The notes under the pieces were generated by a model. It searched no databases. It was not told where the DNA came from and saw only the letters and a program-made list of their open reading frames with translations. A program made the position numbers and the translations under genes. Shown here one piece after another: positions 9,555-20,454 of a stretch of 64,000 nucleotides of DNA (its first letter is position 1; every line of letters begins with the position of its first letter). The stretch lies in contig CM077670.1 of assembly GCA_039707655.1 (NCBI GenBank), forward strand, positions 146,610,001 through 146,674,000, in the 5' to 3' direction. This DNA comes from Elymus sibiricus. Lineage: Eukaryota; Streptophyta; Magnoliopsida; Poales; Poaceae.

Positions 9555-9725
9555 ACTCTTCGGTCACCAGGAGACCAAAGAGGTACTCTTCGGCCTCCAG
9601 GCGACCAAAGAGGTACTCTTCGGCCTCCTGGCGACCAAAGAGACTCTTCGGCCTCCTGGCGACCAAAGAGTACCTCTTCGGCCCCCAGGTGACCGAAAAC
9701 TCCTTCTTCGGCTTCCAGGTGACCG
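9555..9725. repeat. Right subterminal array of small palindromes
   Basis: Five or so copies of the CTTCGGCC(T/A)CC(T/A)GGCGACCAAAG type follow one another, partly separated by the spacer AGGTACT. The copies are a little diverged from the left array (GACCAAAG instead of GACCGAAG), so this array has expanded separately from the left one. Confidence 0.75.
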
Positions 9726-9811
9726 ACGGGGTGCTATTTTTGCAAAAAAATAGTTGGCCCTGCTATTTTTCAAAATTGCTTAAAAAAACCTGCTAGTTTT
9801 GAAAAAAAATC
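9674..9811 (-). repeat. MULE right terminal inverted repeat
   Basis: This is the inverted copy of 1799-1937. It ends in GTTTTGAAAAAAAATC immediately before the 9-bp target duplication. It lies upstream of the minus-strand gene at 8678-9136 and so probably serves as that gene's promoter or enhancer. Confidence 0.9.
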
Positions 9812-10448
9812 TCTTTTCTCTGTGTTTTCCTCTCTGTTTCGGTACTGTTTCTAAGGCCGAGCACCATTTTTTTTCTAGCCAGAGATCCGTAACCCCGACC
9901 GGGCTGACATTTTTACATGGTTTTTTTCATAAATTACCTTTCTTGCGCATGAAGTAGAGCCTCAACCAGCCTAAGGCCTCTCCACAAGGGCGCATGGCGC
10001 AGGTGGGCCCTAGGCCGCGCCCCTACCCTTGTGGGGCCCACAAGCACTGCCTTTCGTTAATTCTTCCGCAAAAAAATTAGATATATTCAAGAAAAAATCC
10101 ACAAAAGTGTTCATGTCATTCCATCTATGTGATTTTTTCACCTAAAAACCCCAAAACAATAGAAAACAGGAAGTGGCCTTTGGCACTGGATTGATAGGTT
10201 AGTCCAAATAAAAATAATAAAAATTGTTGCCAAATATATATAAAATTAGTGTGATAATAGCATGAAAGAATAAAAAATTAAAGATACGTCGAAGACGTAT
10301 CAGCATCCCCAAACTGTATTCCTACTCGTCCCCGAGTAGGTAAGTGATAAACAAAAATAATTTTTGACATTGAATGCTACCTAACATAATCTTGATCAAC
10401 TAATTAATCGTGGTATGAACTTAGGATAAAAGTGATTCATGGAAATAC

Positions 10449-10632
10449 TCTGTGAGAGAGTGATTGAGTGTTGAGGAGACTATCTTTTGAAGCACAAGAG
10501 TGAGTTCTTCATCAACAACAACATCTATTACCTTTTGGAGAGTGGTGTCTCCTAGATTGGTTAGGTGTCACTTGGGAGCCTCCAAGATCATGTGGAGTTG
10601 AACTAAGGAGTTTGTAAGGGCAAGGAGATCGC
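10449..10632 (+). repeat. Truncated 5' LTR of the Sirevirus-like element, first part
   Basis: This matches 24012-24199 of the 3' LTR with roughly a dozen differences by eye. The first 900 bp of the LTR are absent, replaced by the Gypsy-A remnant. The last five bases, ATCGC (10628-10632), are the left copy of the solo-LTR target duplication. Confidence 0.85.
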
Positions 10633-12893
10633 TGCTACTTGTAGTCTGCGTTGGTATTTCCCCGAAGAGGAGAGGATGATGCAGTACAGTAGAGATAAGT
10701 ATTTCCCTCAGTTAAGAACCAAGGTTATCAATCCAGTAGGAGAACCAAGCAAAATTCCGTTAAGCGCACCTGCACACACAAGAGCAAACACTTGCACCCA
10801 ACGCAAATAAGAGGGTTGTCAATCCTCTTAGCGGTTATTTGCAAGGATTAAATCTTATCGAGGTAAATAGATAAACTAAAATACTAATTAAAATAAAAGT
10901 AAATAAATTGCAGCAAGGTATTTTTTTGGTTTTTTATATGATAAAGATAGACCCGGGGGCCATAGTTTTCACTAGAGGCTTCTCTCTCGAGCACAGAAAC
11001 ATACGGTGGGTAAACAAATTACTGTTGGACAATCTATTATATATAAAAAGTAATTAACGGACTACCAGAAAAAAGAGAATTAAGCTAGAAAATCCGATAA
11101 AATTTAGAAACATCCAGCCATTAATTAAACAGACTAGCTGATTACAGCCAATGGATCTCCAAAATAGTCTATTTATGTAATAGTTCAAACAAATTACCCA
11201 CCAATGCCCTTCATTATTTTTTATCGTACCCCTTCAATTTTTGGTTATGGATCTCCTATCCAAGATGTTCTCGCCGCCGCCAAGTTCTACGGTGCGCTCG
11301 GCCGGCCGTCCAGGCATCAATCCCATGTATGTACACCAGAGCATGCGGCTCTATACTTGCTTTGTGACTAGCGCTCATGCATGTATAGGCGAGCGTACGT
11401 GGTACGTGGACGAGCTCGGCAGCGCGCCACGAGGCGCCGAGCTTTTGGAGACTCTGGCCGCTGATACATAGAGGTCGAAGTAAGGCAAGAATGGCCGGAG
11501 TAATTAAGGATGGTTTGACTAGAGCCAATGCTTTGTACGTGTGTGTTGCATGGGTCGCCGGCCGCTCATGAGTACATGAATGCTGGAATAGTTGATCAAT
11601 AGGAACGGGCAGAAGGCCAGAACGATGCAATTATGGTCCAGACATTGATACAAGATCGATTGTAAAATTTTCTACACACAGCTCACAGCTTGGTGCAGTC
11701 ACGTACGTGAGGTATCTTTTTTCTACTGTTCCGTCTATTTTTTTTTTGCGGGTGAAAATAAACTACTGTTCCGTCTATGCACACGTGTATAATACAACAT
11801 AAATTCTCCAAATTTTTATCAGCATAAACTACGTAAAACAAGAGCTGTACATCATTCCTGGCTGTGTGTATATGTCAATATACAAGAAACATATATTATA
11901 TAACATGCAAAATAAGAGTTGTGCATCATCAATTTGTTTTGTTGACCGAAAATTATACCAGAAGGACACACTGTTGTAGCATCTAAAATTATTAGGCTAA
12001 TCGGTATGTAATAGTTTACAACAACTTTTCTTGACAACAATTTTCCTTTAAACTTTTCCATCAATTTTTGTTATACATTTCACGCCCTCCTTCGTGATTC
12101 TGAACCCAGCCTCATATTGTTACATGGCAGGTCCGAGTGACATAATAGACTACAGTACCACAAACAGGTTCACTTACAAATTTATTTTTTTATTCAAATA
12201 AAATAATGATCCTCCCCCTTTTTATAATCCATTTTTAACATTCAGCAATGCGACGAGGACACCTACAGCTTATGTGCTTCCACATGCTCACGTATCAAAT
12301 TGTGTACTAATGGCTGAATTAAACATTAGGTAAGTGAAAACACCTTTTTTCTCGATAAAATTGAACACACCTTGAATCCTTGATGCATTATGTTTATTTA
12401 TTGATTGTGTAGTTGTTAACACCGGTACATATAAATGCTTCTGAATTATTATTATTTTTACTTCTGCACTGTACTATTGCTATTGGCTTCATATGTACTT
12501 TTCTAAGTAGAACATTCTAATGTTTCTATCTTTGGGTAGTAAAAGTGAAAATTTTATTTGATTAGAATGGCGGAAATATGATAAACCGATTTGTGATAAA
12601 AATGTTTTTCATATAGTAGATCAATATTAGAAATTTATGAGTGATGTAAAGGTTCATGTACAAGCTGGTCCATTGTTGTGGACACTTCAGGTTTTGAGTT
12701 AGGAAAAGGACAGGGTCTACAAGCACATGACTACCATGTTAGATTCAGGGGCATCATGAGTATTGAAGCAAGAAGCAATATGGATGTTGATCGGAAAATA
12801 AGCTTGCGGACCCAGAAGAGGTTCTAAAGTCTGTGTACATTACTTGGGTAAATGATTCATTCTACTGATTGATCCGTTATGACTTTCTTTGTA

Positions 12894-12968
12894 CTACCTC
12901 CGTCCCAAGTTATAAGACGTTTTTGGTGGGTTACCAAAAAAGTCTTATAATTTGGGACAGAGGAACGA
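12894..12968. mobile_element. Short Stowaway-like MITE inside the Helitron
   Basis: Inverted ends CTACCTCCGTCCCAAG and, on the other strand, CGTTCCTCTGTCCCAA lead into TTATAAGAC arms on both sides of about 20 central bases. The CTCCGTCCC end is typical of Triticeae Stowaway/mariner-type MITEs, and a TA lies at the left edge. It is small and slightly degenerate. Confidence 0.7.
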
Positions 12969-14850
12969 ATTTTATAACACTCACCTATAATCACTTTTCT
13001 CACAAAACTAGGTTGCACCACACGATTTTAGCAGATACGTATGGAGTAAGCCACACTATCAAATCAGTGGACATGCCTTCAATTAGCAAGACCCACACGA
13101 TTGTATTCCAAATGTCTTAAAATTAATAATTTCTCTTTTTCACAGAAGGCAACATCATTGTTTCAATACCAAACAGGCCAATAGCAAAAGTACAAATTGG
13201 TATGTTCCCTATAGACCATAATGTGCAGGTTTGGAAATATAGCTAAATTTAATTCCAAAAATGTAATTTACTGAATCAGTACGTGTATATTTGTGTTGAA
13301 GTAAAAACTTGATTGCACGTCCACTTACATGTGTAATTTTATAGTTTCAGTTCAAAATTTCCAATGAGTCCGATCTTAAACTTTAACCTACTCGGGTATC
13401 TACAGAGAAGAGCGTCTCATTAACGATTTTCTGTAAAAGCCTATTTGTAAAATCACTTGGTTTACCCGAAACATATGGGAACCAATATGGAACAACAAAA
13501 GGATCGATACACTCCATTGAGTGTCAGTTGTCCATTTCTCACCTTTTATCCGGCCTAATATTTTTATGAGCACAATTTCAGTTCATATTGTTTTTATGAT
13601 AGTGTGATACCATCTTTGATAATCAAATTTTACAAAATCTTTTTGGACAAAGTATTAATACACATTTTTTAAATTTGTGGTTTCTCTGAACTTTGCCTTA
13701 TATCTTAACTACACACATTTGTATGTTGAATTCTTATTTTTTATGTCTTGCTCAATTAGTTTGCAAGATGGTATTGTCTTCACTATTTTACTTTCCCCAA
13801 GACTAACTTTTTTCTTCTTCTGAAACCAATGGATTGTTGCCGAGTTTATTAGTAGAAAAACAAGTGAATGCCAATACATCAAGGGCCAAGCCCACTTGAA
13901 CATCGGTATAACATGAGTTAAGTCCATTGATGACACAGTGAACACAAGAAAAACATGACAACATACAAGCACAAACCAACGGGAAGCTTGCTCCTATGGG
14001 AGGAGCAAACACATGAAAGTTCCGCCGCGGTGAAGGAACACGCACTCCACAGAAGCTGCAACCGCTATTGGACTAACTTTTGTTAAGTCACTATCTTTAT
14101 ATAGTGAGGCGTAACAATTGATACTTTAGAAAGAATTGCATGGTTCACCTTGTGTATTCCTGGAATATTAATTATTGTTCTAAAAAAATGTTAACCTACA
14201 ACTATTCCATAGAGCTTATGAAATTTATTTAGCATACTGAAAATAGTTTATAAAGTACTTTTCAGTATGCATTACCATCAAGCGTAATGTCAAGGAGGGG
14301 CATGAGCAAAGTGGGGAACAAAATGTTAAGTTCAGTCTCATTCTTATTGATTTTAGTCCTTCAAAACGCCCTGAATGCCTACTTGTGAAGGAACAACTTT
14401 TGTTAAGTGAATAAATATGACGGTACTTATTTAATCATTCTGTTGCACTATAAAGTATATTCATTTTCCAGATTTCAACAATAATATAGAAATGGCTCGC
14501 TATGGTAAAACAAATATTTGTTCATATTAAGAGATTTAGTAGATATAAAAATTTACAATGATTAAAAACTAAACCTACTAATTCCACATAGATTGACAAT
14601 GTATTTCAAAAATATAAATAAATACAACATGAGTGATCATAAAGAATACAGTTAGTATGGCATGCATAATCAGAAGGTAAATGAAAAATGGATAACATAT
14701 ATATTTACATATAAATAAATAACCAAAAATACCTAAGACATAATTGTATTCGCAAAATTCATATATTTGTAAATGTCATCAGATATGGTTCCAATTTTTC
14801 TTTAGATAAATAATATATTATGATATCATTATTAAACTTTATAAATTCTA

Positions 14851-14869
14851 GCCCGCGCATCGAGCGGGC
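14851..14869 (+). terminator. Helitron 3' hairpin
   Basis: A perfect 6-bp stem GCCCGC/GCGGGC with a 7-base loop lies 11 bases before the terminal CTAG. In Helitrons this structure marks the end of transposition (rolling-circle termination). Confidence 0.9.
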
Positions 14870-16049
14870 CACTCTGCTAGTTGATAGAAAAGCAAATAAT
14901 TATGACGGATTCATGGCAATGATCATGTATATAGGCATCACGTCCGAGACAAGTAGACCGACTCCTGCCTGCATCTACTACTATTACTCCACTAATCGAC
15001 CGCTATCCAGCATGCATCTAGAGTATTAAGTTAATAAAAACAGAGTAACGCCTTAAGCAAGATGACATGATGTAGAGAAGCAAATTCAAGCAATATGAAT
15101 AAACCCCATCTTTTTATCCTTAATGGCAACAATACAAATACGTGTCATGTCCCCTTCTGTCACTGGGATTGAGCACCGGAAGATTGAACCCATCACAAAG
15201 CACCTCTCCCATTGCAAGATAAATCAATCTAGTAGGCCAAACCAAATCGATAGATCGGAGAGAAATACAAAGCTATATTTAATCATGCATAAAAGAGTTC
15301 AGAGAAGACTCAAATATTTCTCATGAATAATCTGATCATAAACTCACAATTCATCGGATCCCAACAAACACACCGCAAAAGAAGATTACATCGGATAGAA
15401 CTCCAAGAAAATCGAGGAGAACATGGTATTGAAGATCAAAGAGAGAGAAGAAGCCATCTAGCTACTAGCTATGGACCCGTAGGTCTGTGGTAAACTACTC
15501 ACACATCATCGGAAGGGCAGCAAGGTTGATGTAGAAGCCCTCCGTGATTGATTCCTCCTCCGGCAGAGTACCGGAAAAGGCCTCAAGATGGGATCACGGA
15601 AGAATAGAGGCTTGCGGCGGAGGAAAGGTTTTGTCTTCTGGCTCTCTGATGGTTTTCCGAATATTTATGAATTTATAGAAGTGGAATTAGGTCAAACGGA
15701 GTCACGTGGGCCCCACAAGGCAACACGGCGTGCCCCCCTGGGCCGCGCCCTGTTGCCTTGTGAAGCCTCCATGAGGCTTCTGGCCTCCTCCCAAAGCTTC
15801 CAAGGTCTCTTTTGTCCAGAAAAAAATCTCCAAAAAGTTTCGTGCCATTTGGACTTCATTTGGTACCGATTCTCTGAAAAGCCAAAAACAAGCAGAAAAC
15901 AACAACTGACACTGGGCACTAGGTTAATAGGTTAGTCCCAAAAAATGATATATAATTGCATATAATTGCATTTAAAAACATCCAAGATTGATACTATAAT
16001 AGCATGGAACAATAAAAAATTATAGATATGTTGGAGACGTATCAATCGC

Positions 16050-16467
16050 CTACTTTGTGAAGATCTACCTGAGTGAGGCTAGTCCTTCGTGGGCATAAGC
16101 CATGATTGAATAGACAAGGTTGCTTCTTCGTGGACCCTTCGTGGGTGGAACCCTTCGTAGACTCGCGGAGCGGTTACCCTCCGTGGGTTGAAGTCTCCAT
16201 CAACGTGGATGTATGATAGCACCACCTATTGGAACCATGCCAAAAATCACCGTGTCTTCAATGCGTTTGGTTTCTCTGATCCCTCCTTTACATTCATATG
16301 CAAAGTCTTTACTTTCCGCTGCACAACTCTTAGACTTGCATGTGTAGGGTGTTGCTTGACTTGGTAGAATTGCTAAAACTTGCCTACAACTAAAATTGGG
16401 AAAAGGCTAGGTTTTATTTGGTCAAGTAGTCTAATCACCCCCCTATAGACATACTTTCGATCCTACA
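16050..16467 (+). repeat. 5' LTR of the Sirevirus-like element, last part
   Basis: It continues the LTR after the solo-LTR insertion (compare 24200-24473) and ends TTCGATCCTACA. The final 140 bp or so are present only here, because the 3' LTR copy is cut by Gypsy-B. Confidence 0.85.
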
Positions 16468-16469
16468 AG

Positions 16470-16481
16470 TGGTATCAGAGC
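16470..16481 (+). promoter_or_regulatory. Primer-binding site (initiator Met tRNA)
   Basis: TGGTATCAGAGC, two bases after the LTR end, is the standard copia primer site complementary to the 3' end of initiator methionine tRNA. Confidence 0.9.
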
Positions 16482-16520
16482 CTTGGTCTCCATTGCATTA
16501 GTTTCACAACCTAGGAAAGT

Positions 16521-18712
16521 ATGGCGTATAGTGAGGGAAACTATCACCGTAGAGGTCCATATTTCGATGGTACAAACTTTGCTAGTTGGAAGCATAAGAT
16601 GAAAATGCATATTCTTGTTCATAACCCCGCTGTTTGGGCTGTTGTTCATGTTGGCTTGCAAGGTGAATTCTTTGAGGATGGAAAAGAACCTGATTGTGAA
16701 ACAACCGCGAATGAATTGAAGATGTTGCAATACAACGCTAAAGCATGCGACATTCTCTTCAACGGTTGGTGCCCCCAGGAGTTCAACAAGATTAGCCACC
16801 TCAAAAATGCAAAGGAAATTTGGCATACTTTGGTTGATATCCACGAAGGTACCGAGTCCGTCAAGGAATCCAAGTTGGATGTGCTTCAAAGTCAACTTCA
16901 CAAGTTCAAGATGAAGGATGGTGAAGGAGTCGTGAAAATGTACTCTAGGCTCGCTCTCATCACAAATGAGATTGCCGGCTTAGGAAGTGAAGAGATGATC
17001 GACAAATTCATAATCAAGAAGATCCTTAGAGCCTTGGATGAAAAATATGGTACCGTGTGCACATTGATCCAAATGATGCCCAATTACAAAAATCTCAAGC
17101 CCATAGTAGTCATTGAAAGGATTGTCGCTCATGAGATGTCACTCAAGGACAAAGAGGAGCTCCACAACAAGTCAAGTGGTGCCTACAAAGCTATAAGCGA
17201 TGCTCCCACAACATCAAGTGACAAGCTTGTATCCAATGAATAGATAAGCCTAATGGTCAAGAACTTCAACAAGTTCTACAAGAATAAAGGCAAAGAGAGA
17301 AGCTCCAACTCAAGATACTATGAGCAAAGATCATCAAGTCGTGACCGTAATTGCTACAATTGTGGAAGACCCGGACACTTCTCCAATGAGTGTACGACAC
17401 CTCTCAAGAAAAGAGACGAGTCACCTAGAAGAAGGAGTAGAAGAGATGAATCACCTTGAAGAGAGTGAAGGAGTAGAGATGATCGTTATGAACGAAGACC
17501 CTCCCGGAGAAGCAAGGATTCGGAAAGGAAAGACAAGTAAACCAAGAGCTACTCAAGGAGAAGACATCAAACTCATGTTGGTGAATGGATTTACGGTTCC
17601 GACTCCGATAACCAATCCGAGAGAAGCTATCACTCCAACCCCGACTATAGTCAAGATGAAGGTGTTGCCGGAGTAGCTCTCGTATCCTCCAACTCCTATG
17701 ACTTATTTGATTCACCAAATGAGGGAATTGGAAGATGCTTCATGGCAAAAGGCCCTAAGGTATCACACCACGAATACCTTAACTTTAATAGTGATGAGGA
17801 TGATTTGCTAGGTGATGATGACTTGCTCAATGATAGAACTAGTGATGTTAGCTATAATGAACTTGCTAGTAATCATGATAGTCAAGATGAAATGAATGAC
17901 AATGCTATGAGGGAGATTGAGCGCCTAACTAAAGAACTAAACACTCTTAAGTTAGCTCATGAAATAACTCAAGAAGATCATAGAGAGCTCCTAAGAACTC
18001 ATGAGAAGCTACGCTTCGAGAAGCTAAATTTAGAGTAAGAGCATGAGTTTCTAAAAGCTATCAATGACGATCTCCGAAAGAAGAGTTCCTCTTACATTGC
18101 CAAACGTCTACTCTTGTCTACTTTTATGCCACAAGTTATATCATGCAATCTAGTAACAAGAGCAAGAAAGGTTCTACCTCTAGTAGTAACAATAACAATG
18201 TTAAATCCAATGTTGTTACTTCTAGTAGTTCTATTGATTCCACTAATGATTCTCTTAGCCAAGTTACACTTGAGCAAGAAAACAATCTATTGAAAGGAAT
18301 TATAGAAAAGGGTGTATACAAGAGCCTTGCCGGGAGTAAGCAATTTGATGAGATTGTTCGCAAGTAAGGATGGCACCGGAAGAACCAAGGTGTTGGTTTT
18401 GAACGAAAGTTCAATGCCAATGGAGTTGAGTGGAAAGAAGATCAATACCCCAAGATGAAGTTTGTTCCTCAACAAGAGAAGTATGATCCTACTTCCTTCA
18501 AGGGGACACAAGCTCAAGATGATCTTCCACCACAAGACCACAAGCTAAAAGTCAAGGACAAGCTTCAAGAAGAGATTGACTCATTTGAAGAACCACCTCA
18601 AGCCTTGGTCAAGTGAGTTCCCAAGACTACTTCAAGTTCCACTTCTTCAAGTACAACTACAACTCCAAGGATTCCCATCAAGTTGATGTGGGTCCCAAAG
18701 AAGATGAACTAG
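16521..18712 (+). pseudogene. gag: Sirevirus-like copia gag, broken by several stops
   Basis: It starts MAYSEGNYHRRGPYFDGTNF, a UBN2-type gag N-terminus with the conserved WKHKMKMHI and AKEIWHTLVDIHEG segments. One frame runs from 16521 to about 18038 but has stops at 17241, 17457, 17466, about 17544 and 18036. After the first stop it encodes a nucleocapsid CCHC knuckle CYNCGRPGHFSNEC (about 17353-17394) and Arg/Ser-rich stretches. After 17740 comes an acidic then coiled-coil section (MREIERLTKELNTLKLA). The remainder to 18712 is recognisable in a shifted frame (SLSQVTLEQENNLLKG; last residues LMWVPKKMN). Gag would coat the RNA copy. No protease follows. Confidence 0.85.
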
Positions 18713-20454
18713 AGAGTTCTTGAGGGTGACTCCGCCAACGAACTTCACTCATATTTATTCATGGCAATAATTAGTGCAAACAACTTCAACGTCATGCACT
18801 AGTTCATGGAGTCACAAACCCTCTTGTTGGTAAGTCAAGGGACAAGGTATTCAATGCATTCATGGACATCATCATTTGTGCATTTCATGCTATGTCTATG
18901 GATATCCTTGTTGTTCCATGTGGGACTAACCCATGTAGGTATTGGAAGTGCCCCAAATCCCAAAGATAGCTCCCAACTCTTGATGGTCTACATCAACATT
19001 GAGCATCCACATCTACAACATCTACATGAAGTCTTCACCGACAAAACCCAAGGTTAGTTCATCCCTCTTTGGGGATCTCACATCTAGCGGGAGCTTTGCT
19101 CTAAGACTTGAGCTAAAGCAACCCTAATGGTGTGAACACATTAATGCTTTATGTAAAAGTGGCAACCCAACTTGTGCTTAAACGATGAGTATGACCTATG
19201 ATCAAATGTTCTCATTTGGCTCCTAAGGCAATATACTCATATATAGATGACTTTCTCATCGACCATTGCTTGATAGTTGCTAGAATTGGTTGTGCATTTT
19301 TGACATATTTTATTTGCTATCTTATTGTGTGAGAATGTTGCAATGCATATTTTCTCATTCGAGGACATCCAATTGTTGTTTGGTTGATTTGGATCTTTGG
19401 GCCAATTAGATGTACAAGAATGCCTAAGAACCCTCTCTAGCTATATATCACAACTTGTCCCAAATTCATTCTTGCTAAATCACAAAATTTGAACAAGCTA
19501 CTTTTCGGACCCTCCGGGTGAGGAGCACTCGGAGTCACCGATCTGATTAGGGCTGAACATTCAAACCTTCTATATGCAATTCGGACAGACCAACCCATTC
19601 CATTTTAGTTCAACCGATTGCATCTAGATTAATCAGTTTTTCAATCTTGGAAAGACCGATGTAAATCGATCGGCGTCACCGAGTTGCACTGTCCCTGACA
19701 GTTATACACTTCAGTGTCACTGAGTTGTTTCGCTTGGTCGGACCGACAGAGCATGTGTATATATATCCGCGGATCATACGTTGAAAATTCCTTTAATTGT
19801 TTCGTTCCCGCACCCCGTCTCTGTCGTCGCACTGGTCTCCTGATCATCGCCCTTAACTCTAGCACGCTCTCGCCGCCAGAATCCATCGGGTCAACGGCAT
19901 TCCTCCCCGCCATTGCCACCATAGCGGATCTTCACCAAGTTAGAGTATGATCCAAACCCTTTTGTGCTTCCCAATCTGATCCAATGCACAAAATCTTTGA
20001 GCCCGTATTCTTGCCACTGTTTGCACTTCCCTATCCACCGAACGAACTTGTAGATTTAGATTTGAGCAAAAAAATTAGGTTTAGGTTTCTGCCGTACTCA
20101 TCTCGGACAAACCAATTGGTATGGATTGGAGTCACCGATTTGGCTTTGGCCATTGCACACAGTAGGACTCGGTGAAACCAAGATGTACTGATCGGTGAGA
20201 CCTATGTAGATTTTTCTGCAGTACCATGAGCACCTCAGAGAGATCGAGTCACACATCGGTGTCACCGAAAACATGTGACCTAGTCTCTGTTACGACCTCG
20301 GTACTTCTGAAAATTTCCACTCGGTAATTCCGAAATGCTTACTGTGAAAACCTAGAACTAAATTTTGAACTCAATTATTTTGAAAATAGCTGCATTTTGT
20401 GATCCTTATCCACTCCACTCTATCTATTCTACTTCACAGGGTCAGTTGAGCAAG
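18713..20454 (+). other. Non-coding internal region of the Sirevirus-like element
   Basis: In an intact copia element this is where protease, integrase, reverse transcriptase and RNase H would follow gag, but no motif of any of these is visible in either strand. The second half (about 19500-20330) has many short palindromic motifs of the form TCGGT-n-ACCGA, also found in the LTR at 23458-23780. A splice acceptor-like TCTACTTCACAG lies just before the next ORF. Confidence 0.6.

Larger units (their letters stand above)
1799..9811 (+). mobile_element. Complete Mutator-like transposon (MULE) with three genes
   Basis: An 8013-bp element is flanked by a perfect 9-bp target duplication, TCTTTTCTC (1790-1798 and 9812-9820), the hallmark size for Mutator elements. 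Its termini are long near-perfect inverted repeats starting GATTTTTTTTCAAAAC. Inside are a mudrA-type transposase (2526-5345, +), a spliced plant-mobile-domain gene (5581-8381, +) and a small gene in the opposite direction (8678-9136, -). All three are open. The arrangement, with two promoters at the ends and convergent transcription, recalls maize MuDR, although the accessory genes are different. The element lies inside the Gypsy-A LTR. Confidence 0.95.
780..10448 (-). mobile_element. Gypsy-A: minus-strand Gypsy LTR remnant, split by the MULE
   Basis: Read on the minus strand, an LTR begins TGATACGTCTTCGACG at 10312. It is preceded by a polypurine-like TTTGGGGATGC and a short internal remnant (10313-10448). 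It continues to 9812, is interrupted by the MULE, resumes at 1798 and fades out near 780-800. The segment at 806-835 matches the U5-like end of the Gypsy-B LTR (TCGATAAGTAAGAGTGTC). Without the MULE the LTR would be about 1.5 kb, like the Gypsy-B LTR (1518 bp). The rest of the element is missing: at 10448 it is fused to a truncated copia LTR, so a deletion has joined the two. The left boundary is degenerate and uncertain. Confidence 0.7.
11033..14880 (+). mobile_element. Non-autonomous Helitron
   Basis: It starts TCTATTATATATAAAAAG at 11033, ends CACTCTGCTAG at 14880 and sits between host A and T without a target duplication; removing it restores the LTR sequence (GTTGGACAA joined to TTGATAGAAAAGC). 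A hairpin of GCCCGC and GCGGGC (14851-14869) lies 11 bases before the CTAG end, as expected for Helitrons. No Rep/helicase ORF is present. A GC-rich patch at 11240-11640 and another near 13960-14060 differ from the AT-rich body and may be captured host fragments, though I cannot name their source. Confidence 0.95.
10633..16044 (-). mobile_element. Sabrina-type Gypsy solo LTR, interrupted by a Helitron
   Basis: On the plus strand it starts TGCTACTTGTAGTCTGCG and ends GAGACGTATCA, the inverted form of the LTR found complete at 29123-30689. A perfect 5-bp duplication ATCGC flanks it (10628-10632 and 16045-16049), and no internal retroelement sequence is present. Subtracting the 3848-bp Helitron leaves 1564 bp, against 1567 bp for the full LTR. 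This is the product of recombination between the two LTRs of a former complete element. The LTR TATA box reads ATTTATA on this strand at 15671-15677. Confidence 0.95.

Noticed and set aside
9101..9666. Long frames on both strands across the GGCGGGAA array (for example 9101-9505 plus and 9187-9666 minus)
   Set aside because: Low-complexity translations of a 14-bp repeat; there is no conserved protein, and the region makes better sense as a promoter.
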